Below, one piece after another: positions 51,899-62,290 of a DNA stretch of 64,000 bases (position 1 is its first letter; the number at the start of each line of letters is the position of its first letter). The notes beneath the pieces are model-generated. The model had not been told where the DNA came from. It searched no databases and saw only the letters and a list, made by a program, of their open reading frames with translations. The position numbers and the translations under genes were made by a program. Location: contig CP030884.1 of NCBI GenBank assembly GCA_006969385.1, positions 2,604,001 to 2,668,000 of the forward strand, given 5' to 3'. The stretch is from Planctomycetaceae bacterium (lineage in GTDB: Bacteria > Planctomycetota > Phycisphaerae > UBA1845 > UTPLA1).

Positions 51899-52224
51899 GC
51901 TCGCAATTGTTCGGGTTGGCATGCTGGCCCTGCAAGGCAAGTGCAGTCCAGCAGGCTCCGCACTGCACACCAATTTGCGCGCAACGCCGATTGAACATCG
52001 ATACGGCCATTACGAGCTATCTATCATTCTTCGGCATGTAAATCAGCACGTCCGCGCATATCGATGGTCCGCAGTGCGGACCCTACAGTTGCTGCAAGGC
52101 AAGCATTTTACATGCACGATAAAGGCTGAGAGTGCTCCGTTTACACTGCAGAGGTCACGTTTTCAGGATGCACCGCGTATGACGGTGGATCAGGACTTCC
52201 TCACGAGTACCAACCCTGATTGAC
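51899..52224. other. Non-coding space with palindromic repeat
   Basis: About 325 bases without a supported gene. The one clear element is the perfect palindrome at 52066-52082 followed by CCTAC. Confidence 0.5.
52066..52082. repeat. 17-base palindrome GGTCCGCA-G-TGCGGACC
   Basis: A perfect 8-bp inverted repeat about one central base, followed by CTAC. The reverse reading begins GTAGGGT, the same word that begins the TACT hairpin at 19917. A near copy with one base missing is at 51519-51534. Confidence 0.6.
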
Positions 52225-53826
52225 TTACGGCGCGAGGAAACCGAGCGGATCAACCGTGTTGCGGATGTTACCACCGTTGCCGCCCAGAATCGTGCCGTTC
52301 TGCACCGCCGGGCGGTTGAGGTATTCAACACCCGTCACGTTGTACGAGACGGTCGCACCGGCGCGGAGGAAGAACGTCTGATTGACGAATGCCATGGCGC
52401 GCGTGCCAAACGTTTCGGGCACCCAGAGGATATCGCCGGCAGCTAGTTGTAGATTCGGATCTTTACCGGCGCGCAGACGGTCGAGGTCCAGCTTTACGTG
52501 CACGTCTTCACCGTTGGGCATCTCGCGAATGAGCGTGCCTTCTTTCGGAAACACATCTTCGATAACGCCACCGGCAGCGGCGAGGGCTTGCAGAATCGAG
52601 ACCTTGGTTCCGGGAGGGAACTCGCGCGGTCCGGGCAGATTGACGAGTCCGCCGACGAATATCGTATTGGGCTGGGCGGCGACGACTTCAACAACATCAC
52701 CGGATTCGAGCGGATCGAGTGCCAACACCGAACGCAACTTTGCGGGATCGCGCAGGAAGAGGCGCACTTCTTTATCGGGAGCGTTGATGCGTCGCAGGAT
52801 GACTTCGCCGGACGCGTTCTGCGCCATTCCACCGGCAGCGGCCACGGCGTGTAAAACATTGCGCTCATTGCGGCGCAGGTAAACGAGTCCCGGCAACTGC
52901 GCGGCGCCCACGACGACGACGTCGGTCGTTTTGTATTGGGCGACTTGTACGCCAACGGCCAGCGTCGGCACAAATCTTGGTACGTACGCGGCGCGAATCG
53001 CCTTCTCCGCGTCGACGATGTCGTAACCGGCAACATCGACGGGACCGACGAGCGGCAGGTTGACGGTCCCGTTGTGACCGATGCGCACGTTCACTTCGGT
53101 GGCTTCGGAAAGCGTGTCGATGCCGCTAAGACCGGTAAGCGAAACGGCAATCACATCTTCGGGGCCGAGTAGATAGGGCCGTTTGGCCGGGCTCTCGGTC
53201 GATGCGAAAACTGGTTGCGAGGTCGCCACGACGTCATGCGTCGTATCCATCGCTGCGGCATCGGCTTGACTCGTTGGATTCGCGTTGATCTCAATCGATT
53301 CATCAACGGCATCCATGTCGTCCGTTTCATCACCGGCTTCGGGATCGCTGAGATGAACGGGGCGGATGCCAAGTTGTCGTTGCGGTAGCGAACGACGAAC
53401 CCATTCCCCGCGCACGGCGTCGAAGAACCATTGACCGTCACCGTTCTGTTTGGTGGCGGGGCGGCGCAGGGACTGTGCGGCGCTGCGCACTTGCACGACG
53501 GATGAATCGCGCTGAGCGGAAAGCGTGCTTCGATTGGTGGCGGCAGCGCGACTTGGCCGTTTCGTAGTTGTGTTCGAGGTCGCGACCGAGCCGGAATGCC
53601 GTGACTTGTCGACGAACCGCCGACGCTGCAGTTGCTTGCCGGTTGAGGCATCGTCGAGCGTATTTAGCTCGTGCGCGAGTTGCTGAGCGCCGGCGGCGCG
53701 TTGCATTCGCACGAAGTCGTCGATGCTGATTCGTGCATCTTGGCAGCCCGTTAGCAGAGCGATGAACCCGAGGGCAATCAAAAGCAGATGGAAAGGTCGT
53801 TTGGTTGGCAAATCTTGGCGGCGCAT
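52225..53826 (-). CDS. Wza-type polysaccharide export lipoprotein with SLBB domains
   Basis: A 533-residue outer-membrane export protein. The lipoprotein signal is LLLIALGFIALLTGC (lipobox LLTGC near residue 28), then a long low-complexity linker of about 170 residues. The Poly_export domain begins at YLLGPEDVIAVSLTGLSGID, with VRIGHNGTVNLPLVGPVDVA. Two SLBB-like domains follow: VVVVGAAQLPGLVYLRRNER and IFVGGLVNLPGPREFPPGTK. GAGGA seven bases before the ATG supports the start. It would form the exit channel for the polysaccharide made by the locus at 32.5-50.6 kb. No Wzc-type partner is in the window. Confidence 0.93.
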   Translation of the reverse strand: MRRQDLPTKRPFHLLLIALGFIALLTGCQDARISIDDFVRMQRAAGAQQLAHELNTLDDASTGKQLQRRRFVDKSRHSGSVATSNTTTKRPSRAAATNRSTLSAQRDSSVVQVRSAAQSLRRPATKQNGDGQWFFDAVRGEWVRRSLPQRQLGIRPVHLSDPEAGDETDDMDAVDESIEINANPTSQADAAAMDTTHDVVATSQPVFASTESPAKRPYLLGPEDVIAVSLTGLSGIDTLSEATEVNVRIGHNGTVNLPLVGPVDVAGYDIVDAEKAIRAAYVPRFVPTLAVGVQVAQYKTTDVVVVGAAQLPGLVYLRRNERNVLHAVAAAGGMAQNASGEVILRRINAPDKEVRLFLRDPAKLRSVLALDPLESGDVVEVVAAQPNTIFVGGLVNLPGPREFPPGTKVSILQALAAAGGVIEDVFPKEGTLIREMPNGEDVHVKLDLDRLRAGKDPNLQLAAGDILWVPETFGTRAMAFVNQTFFLRAGATVSYNVTGVEYLNRPAVQNGTILGGNGGNIRNTVDPLGFLAP

Positions 53827-54195
53827 ACGTCGTCCTCACAAACGGATGTGTGCATTCACGTCCGTGTTTGAATCGTCCTAGAACAGGGCCGACTTGGGTT
53901 GTTTGGGCGGGGAATTCTCGGAGCGTGCGCGTGTGGCCGGAACTTCGACCGATAACGCGCGGATCATCGAGTTAGCCGGAGCCGCGACCCCAGTCAACTG
54001 AACTCTCGGTTAGTGGATGACAGGGTTTGTCGCTCGTGCCGAATTTGCCGTCCGAGTGCCAATCCGTTGTCACTTTGCGCGAGTTTCAGCGCCGTTCGCG
54101 GCTTTAAGGTTGAGCAGGTCAATTTTACCGGGGCTGCGGCGGTGCAGTGCCGGTAGGCGAACTTCTGCTCGACCAACACACCGGGAGGCGGCAAG
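53827..54195. other. Divergent promoter region
   Basis: About 370 bases between the starts of the Wza-type gene (minus) and the protease-nuclease gene (plus). Both promoters must lie here. No hairpin or clear binding site is seen. Confidence 0.4.
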
Positions 54196-56055
54196 ATGGG
54201 AAATTTTGAATTTCAGGAACGGCTCAACCACGTCCAGGAACAGGCCCGTCAGCGCTATCGCGATATGCGCGAATCCGAGGACTCGGTCGAATCGCTGCGA
54301 GCCACCGCGCTGAACGTGGGCATACGCGTGGATACCGAATCCCGCAAGGCGAATCGCCGGCGCATGTTGCCGACGGAAGACGGCCTCGCGTTAGAGCGCA
54401 TCCTGGGCCGCAACAATCTGTTTCATGCCAACTACTTCGCCATCGGTGTTCAAGCGATTCGGGCTGTGACGCGGGTTCACGTGATCAACGAGCAGGGCCA
54501 GCCCATCGGATTCGGCACGGGGTCTTTGGTCGGCGATGGAATCTTGGTGACCAACAACCACGTGTTACAGTCGGTTGCAGAGGCGCGACGCAGTTTCGTC
54601 GAGTTCGATTTTGAATACGACGAGTTGTATCGCCCCAAGCGCACGTATCACTTCGCGCTCGACCCCGATGCGATCTTCGTAACCGACCGCAAGTTGGACT
54701 TTACGTTCGTTGCCGTTCGCGCCACGGAAGCCAACGGTCAACCGCTGTCGCAATTCGGCTACATTCGGATGATCGAGGATACGGGCAAGGCGCTCATCGG
54801 CGAACCGGTCACGATCGTTCAGCATCCGAAGGGTGGTTTAAAACAAGTCGCCTTACGCGACAGCAAGGTAATCGGCCTCGCGCCTTTTGAGGACGGTGGC
54901 TTCCTGCACTACACGACCGATACCGAACCGGGGTCCTCGGGTTCGCCCGTTGTGAACGATCAGTGGCAGATGGTGGCGCTGCATCATGCCGGGGTGCCGG
55001 GTGCGACCGGCGGCTGGGTTGCGAACGAAGGCACTCGGGTGAGTAAGATTTTCGAACATCTGCGCGAAACCTACTCGATCGAAACGCGCGAGGTGATTCG
55101 GCGCTTGAAAGATGTGGACGTCGATATTGCGCTGCCGCTCGATCGCGAACATCGTGGCCGGTCGCGCGGCGCGGCAAAACGGTCGACCACCGTGCGCGTC
55201 AATGATGGTGAGGCCGAGGAAGAATCGTTTCGCATCGATCGTTGGCGCGACGTAACAGGTTATAAAAAGGATTTTCTCGGTGCCGAAGCGATGGTGCCGA
55301 TGCCGTTACCAGCCGATATGACCGACTTATCCGTCGGCTCGGGTGGCGAGCATGAATTGAAGTACCATCATTTTTCGGTGGTCATGAGTCGTATGCGACG
55401 GCTTGCCTACCTGACGGCGGTAAATGTGGATGGCGCGTCGTTGGTGGATGTGCGTCGGCGCAATACGCGTTGGCGGCTCGATCCGCGCTTGCCGGGCAAT
55501 TTGCAAATCGATAACCGCTGTTACAAACGCAACGATTTGGATCGCGGTCATTTGGTGCGGCGCCTGACGCCGGTATGGGGGACGGACGCCGAAGCGCGCC
55601 GTGCCGAGGAAGATACCTTTCATTACACGAACTGCGTGCCGCAACATAAGGATTTGAACCAGCGCAGCTGGCTCGACTTGGAAGATTACATTCTGGAACG
55701 CGTCGATTGGGGCAACATTCGGGCGTCGATCTTCACCGGTCCGGTCTTTCGGCCCGACGACATGATCTATCGCAACGAGTATCAGATACCGGCCGAATAT
55801 TGGAAGGTGGCGGTCGCGCTGGATGCGCGCGGTCGCCTCACGGCGGCAGGTTACTTACAAACGCAAAAGCGCCTGATCGCGAACCTGGAAGCCGCCTTCG
55901 GCGATTACAAAACCTATCGCGTGCCGGTGAGTTTGATCGCCGAACTGACGGATTTGGATTTCGGCACACTGGTCGCCGCCGATCCGCGCAGCCGCCAAGA
56001 AGGCGGTGACGGGTTTACGGAAATAAAGGGATCGGAGGATATCGATTTTCTTTAA
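54196..56055 (+). CDS. Trypsin-like protease fused to non-specific DNA/RNA endonuclease
   Basis: A 619-residue cytoplasmic-looking protein without signal peptide. Residues 1-70 are charged and helical, possibly an adaptor. Residues about 75-270 are a trypsin-like protease: H122 (GILVTNNHV), D168 (DRKLDFTFV) and S248 (EPGSSGSPVV). Residues about 375-600 are a NUC1-type beta-beta-alpha metal nuclease: DLDRGHLVRR with H452, and NCVPQHKDLNQRSW with N479 and N488 for the metal. Both active sites look intact. GGGAGG before the ATG confirms the start. A 14-bp hairpin follows the stop. Enzyme pairs like this occur in bacterial conflict and cell-suicide systems, so a defence effector is the leading idea, unproven. 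Confidence 0.88.
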   Translation: MGNFEFQERLNHVQEQARQRYRDMRESEDSVESLRATALNVGIRVDTESRKANRRRMLPTEDGLALERILGRNNLFHANYFAIGVQAIRAVTRVHVINEQGQPIGFGTGSLVGDGILVTNNHVLQSVAEARRSFVEFDFEYDELYRPKRTYHFALDPDAIFVTDRKLDFTFVAVRATEANGQPLSQFGYIRMIEDTGKALIGEPVTIVQHPKGGLKQVALRDSKVIGLAPFEDGGFLHYTTDTEPGSSGSPVVNDQWQMVALHHAGVPGATGGWVANEGTRVSKIFEHLRETYSIETREVIRRLKDVDVDIALPLDREHRGRSRGAAKRSTTVRVNDGEAEEESFRIDRWRDVTGYKKDFLGAEAMVPMPLPADMTDLSVGSGGEHELKYHHFSVVMSRMRRLAYLTAVNVDGASLVDVRRRNTRWRLDPRLPGNLQIDNRCYKRNDLDRGHLVRRLTPVWGTDAEARRAEEDTFHYTNCVPQHKDLNQRSWLDLEDYILERVDWGNIRASIFTGPVFRPDDMIYRNEYQIPAEYWKVAVALDARGRLTAAGYLQTQKRLIANLEAAFGDYKTYRVPVSLIAELTDLDFGTLVAADPRSRQEGGDGFTEIKGSEDIDFL

Positions 56056-56080
56056 CAGGAATATCTGAGTGCGATATGGG

Positions 56081-56119
56081 TTGCGCCGACCGATGGTTCA
56101 GGTTGATCGGTCGGCGCAA
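56081..56119 (+). terminator. Perfect 14-bp hairpin after the protease-nuclease gene
   Basis: TTGCGCCGACCGAT / ATCGGTCGGCGCAA with an 11-base loop begins 26 bases after the stop codon. No T-run follows beyond TTC. It is a likely transcript end or 3' stabiliser. Confidence 0.6.
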
Positions 56120-56249
56120 TTCAATGTGTCGTTGCGTTGGTATCCTGAGTTCAACCGCGTTAGAACATGCTTAATTCAAATATAGCGGATCTGAGATTTC
56201 GCCGACTGCGGTTGCTATTCGAACGTCAACGGACTCATTGATAACGGAG

Positions 56250-56762
56250 TCAACTCGTTCGCTTTCCGCATTCGGGGCATACGCCCGATTCGTTGCCGCT
56301 TAAGTTATAATTGCAATGAAGGCAATGCGCCTTATGTATGAATGCTGTTGCCTCCGCCACGCTGATGCCATACCAACGAGGTCTAATGCCTCGCTCCCTT
56401 AATACACGTAAATAACCGGGCCAGCTGATTAAGGTATTCAGAAATAAGATCGGTGGGACAAAGCCAAGGACGAACAACAGATTTCCCACGCCCGGGCTCT
56501 TCCAAACGGTTCTAAAGAAGTCGCCCATCTTACCTGCTGTCATTAAATAAAACTCTGCGCCCCCGTGCAGTGCAATATAGCCGGACGCAAGAATGATGCC
56601 GGCGGCAGCATTATTTTTCATGTCGACAAATGGTATTTGCCATTTAAAGTGCGCGGCTCCAAACAAGCATCCGAGCCATGCGAAGCAGATACCGGCAAGA
56701 ATTAAGCCTGTTTGCAATTCCAAGGCGGATTCAACGAGTTCGATTAATTTCTCGCCGGTCAT
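56250..56762 (-). CDS. Membrane protein with C-terminal zinc ribbon
   Basis: A 170-residue protein with three or four membrane helices (about residues 15-35, 45-62, 85-110) and a C-terminal zinc ribbon, CLHCNYNLSGNESGVCPECG, the planctomycete-style pattern. GGAG nine bases before the ATG at 56762 supports this start over the ATG at 56807. It is followed on the same strand, 67 bases upstream in position order, by another zinc-ribbon protein, so the two may form a unit. Function unknown. Confidence 0.75.
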   Translation of the reverse strand: MTGEKLIELVESALELQTGLILAGICFAWLGCLFGAAHFKWQIPFVDMKNNAAAGIILASGYIALHGGAEFYLMTAGKMGDFFRTVWKSPGVGNLLFVLGFVPPILFLNTLISWPGYLRVLRERGIRPRWYGISVAEATAFIHKAHCLHCNYNLSGNESGVCPECGKRTS

Positions 56763-56829
56763 GTTACTTCGCTCCCGTTTGGAACCATTTTTGCTGGTAT
56801 TAAACAACGGGAACGAATACCTGTGCTAA

Positions 56830-57558
56830 CTATCTAAACCCATCCGAGCTGACTTTGCGGCGTTTGCTGAGTTCGAGCAGCACGAGTAGCGCCGGGATGG
56901 CTGCGACAGCCAGCGTCGCGGCGATGCCCCAGCCAACAGCGAAAGCCAATAGCTTGAAAGACGCCAATGCGCCGCCGCTAAGCTTGGGGCTGCCGAGCAA
57001 GCCATTGATGGTATCGAATACCTTCACCGCTTCCGGATCGCGCCGCGTGGGCGAGATCACATACGTCCCGCTCACGCCGCCGCCGGCTGCATAAGTACCG
57101 ACAGCTCCGCCGCCGCGCGCGATATAGCCCACCGCGCCGCCACCGTGTGCAATGCCGCCCACCGCGCCGCCGCCGGTTGCGATGCCGCCGAGGGCCCAGC
57201 CGCCAAAACAGATCAGCCCGATCGACATGCCGCCGAACGAAACGATGCCGATGGCCATGCCGCCGATCGCGATGATGCCGCGCGCCACGCCGCCTAGCGC
57301 CAACCAGCCCGTCGCCACATCACCGATCGCGATGATACCTTTGGCGTGGCCGCGGCGTTCGCCTTCGGCAGGGCCCAGCGCGACGCTGACGAGGGGTAGG
57401 CCGAAAATAATCGTTGGCGAGGTATAGCGCTTGCCGTGCAGGGCCACCGGTCCGCGCTGCAGCACTTCGACGAGGGGCTTGCCACACTCGGGGCACTTGC
57501 TCGATTCGGTGAGGCCTTTGAGCTGATAGTTGCAATTTCCGCAATACGGTTCGGCCAT
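56830..57558 (-). CDS. Zinc-ribbon protein with glycine-rich decapeptide repeats
   Basis: A 242-residue protein. The N-terminal zinc ribbon is YCGNCNYQLKGLTESSKCPE, completed by CG. From about residue 75 eight decapeptides of the form GGxAxGxxxx run in a row (for example GGMAIGIVSF, GGWALGGIAT, GGGAVGYIAR), likely a regular beta-helix or membrane-lying solenoid. A strong membrane helix near the C-terminus (LLAFAVGWGIAATLAVAAIP) follows, then a basic tail. The ATG at 57558 is preferred to a GTG at 57567. Function unknown; a scaffold or sensor at the membrane is possible. Confidence 0.75.
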   Translation of the reverse strand: MAEPYCGNCNYQLKGLTESSKCPECGKPLVEVLQRGPVALHGKRYTSPTIIFGLPLVSVALGPAEGERRGHAKGIIAIGDVATGWLALGGVARGIIAIGGMAIGIVSFGGMSIGLICFGGWALGGIATGGGAVGGIAHGGGAVGYIARGGGAVGTYAAGGGVSGTYVISPTRRDPEAVKVFDTINGLLGSPKLSGGALASFKLLAFAVGWGIAATLAVAAIPALLVLLELSKRRKVSSDGFR

Positions 57559-57948
57559 GACGGGCACTTTCGAAGAACGGGTACGGCCTCATCATCGACG
57601 ACGGGCCGACAGAAAAACGCCACCTTAACGACGGCGGCGATTGGCAAAAGGAAAACATGTTGGCACCGCAGTGTGGCACTGCCGTCTCGGCGGTGAAAAC
57701 CGGAGCGACGCCAGTTCCCAGTTTAAAATTCATTTTGCCAACCCAATAAGACTAAACGCAAAACGGCATTCCCGCTTACGCCCGCCTCGGCTATCGGCAA
57801 CGCGTTATATCCATATAATACGGTATTCTGCGGCTATACGGGTCGATTCGATGAGCTGCGGGCACCTATTGCCCGGCAACGGCCCGCCGCTCGGCGCGAT
57901 CCGCCGCTGAAGTCTGACAACGCCCAACTTGCATGGAGTTCTCCTTCG
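57559..57948. other. Divergent space with hairpin repeat
   Basis: About 390 bases between the zinc-ribbon repeat gene and aconitase. It holds the hairpin at 57677-57695 and, presumably, both promoters. No gene is supported. Confidence 0.45.
57677..57695. repeat. 19-base hairpin repeat variant CACTGCCG-TCT-CGGCGGTG
   Basis: An 8-bp stem with one G-T pair and a three-base loop, preceded by GTGG. It has the same 8-3-8 layout and CAC...GTG ends as the copies in the polysaccharide locus. Confidence 0.6.
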
Positions 57949-60723
<2,775 letters not shown>

Positions 60724-60822
60724 TGTTGATCATTGATCCGCAGACGCATTGATATACGTCCGCGCATTATAGCGACAGCAGGCGCGCCCCGCGTGACATT
60801 GTTGCATTTCCTTAGGAGTAAG

Positions 60823-62271
60823 ATGAAGACCTTGCCCACGTTACTGCGAAGATTGATCTGCGCGGTCGTTGTTGTTTCCGCCTTTGTAGCGACAGAACGC
60901 TCCCTTCGCGCCGATGAATTTGGCGACCCGAAAGCGAATGGCACGCCATCGATTGAACACATGCGGCCGGTGGGCGCGCCGATCGACGCGTTGGTCACGC
61001 GCAAGGTCACCGATCTGAAGGGCACGTTTCCGGCGACTTCCAAGCGTAGCCTCGACGGCTCACCGGCTGGGTTGATCGATGCCGGCGATCTCGATGGCGA
61101 CGGCGCGGGCGATCTGGTGGTCGTATTCGACGAGATCGTCGGCGATAAAAAACAACGCGTCGTACGGGCGATTACATCAAACGGAACACCGCTATGGAGC
61201 AAAGTCGCGCCGGTGATGTTCCTCGAAGACGAAAAGACGGTCTCGATAACCCCGACCGGTTTGTATTCAATTCCGGATCTGACAGGCGATGGCCGTCGCG
61301 ATATTTGCGTGGCCGGCGAGAACGATGGCGCGTTTGCGGTACTCGATAGTGCGGCGGGGCAGGTGCGCGCGGTCTTTGTTGAACGCGATCCACTGTACCA
61401 CGCGCTCGGGAACGTCTTTCCGGCAACGGGTACCGACGAAGTTCATTTGGTGTTCGCATCTCTGCCGAATCATCAACGTAAAACCGAACCCGATCGAATC
61501 GGATTTAGCCTGTTGGCGTCGTCGACGTTCAAACAGATCGCCAGTTACCAACATCCCTTTAAACGCATCGCATCCGATTCGCGCTTCATCGGCGGCGGGT
61601 TCGTGACCGATGACGATGGCGAGCGTACACCGATTCTTCTGGTATGCGGTAAGTCGAAACCATCGCGGCGCAGCGGGGCGAAAAATATTATCGCGGCGAT
61701 CCACGGTCGTTGGTTTACGCGCGTGCGTTACGCGCCGATCGAATTCGATATTCTGCGCCCGGGCGCGCAGGTGGCGCTGTTTGATTCGCTAGCACCGCAG
61801 GCGCGTTTTCCGACGATGGCCGTTTTGCTGCCCGGTGATGAACAAGAGCCGACGACGGTAATCGTGGTCAATCCCGATGAGGACCAGCCGCGCTGGCGGT
61901 GGACGGAGAGCGACTTGCTTGCCATGGGGCCGGACTACGGTTCGCTTAAAACACCCGCCAACCAAAGCAGTTCCACGTCATCGGCAACCTCGCAGGTTTG
62001 CGGTATTCAATACCTACCCTCGAATGCCGACCGGCCGCAGGGGGCGCTCGCGGTGGCATTCAATGGGCGCGTTCCGTACATCCATTTCATCGACTTGAAG
62101 ACGGGTAAGTCGCAACAATCGACCGTCTTAGACGATTCAGGCGACGGTGGATTCATCATCGGCGACATGGCCGTATCGGAGTTTCGCGGTCGCCCGAGTT
62201 TGGTGATCGCGCTTCACCATAAGGAAGCGGCCACGATTCGGATTATGCGCGTGGTCGAGTTGGGGAATTGA
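60823..62271 (+). CDS. Secreted FG-GAP/VCBS-like protein
   Basis: A 482-residue exported protein. AGGAG six bases before the ATG at 60823 and a signal peptide (LICAVVVVSAFVATERSLRA) set the start, 90 bases inside a longer frame. The repeats AGDLDGDGAGDLVVVFDE and IPDLTGDGRRDICVAGENDG are FG-GAP-like calcium-binding turns of a beta-propeller. No catalytic motif is visible. It starts 99 bases after aconitase and converges with the propeller gene at the window end. It may be a surface recognition or adhesion protein. Confidence 0.75.
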   Translation: MKTLPTLLRRLICAVVVVSAFVATERSLRADEFGDPKANGTPSIEHMRPVGAPIDALVTRKVTDLKGTFPATSKRSLDGSPAGLIDAGDLDGDGAGDLVVVFDEIVGDKKQRVVRAITSNGTPLWSKVAPVMFLEDEKTVSITPTGLYSIPDLTGDGRRDICVAGENDGAFAVLDSAAGQVRAVFVERDPLYHALGNVFPATGTDEVHLVFASLPNHQRKTEPDRIGFSLLASSTFKQIASYQHPFKRIASDSRFIGGGFVTDDDGERTPILLVCGKSKPSRRSGAKNIIAAIHGRWFTRVRYAPIEFDILRPGAQVALFDSLAPQARFPTMAVLLPGDEQEPTTVIVVNPDEDQPRWRWTESDLLAMGPDYGSLKTPANQSSSTSSATSQVCGIQYLPSNADRPQGALAVAFNGRVPYIHFIDLKTGKSQQSTVLDDSGDGGFIIGDMAVSEFRGRPSLVIALHHKEAATIRIMRVVELGN

Positions 62272-62290
62272 ATTTAAGTGAGCGGCGACC

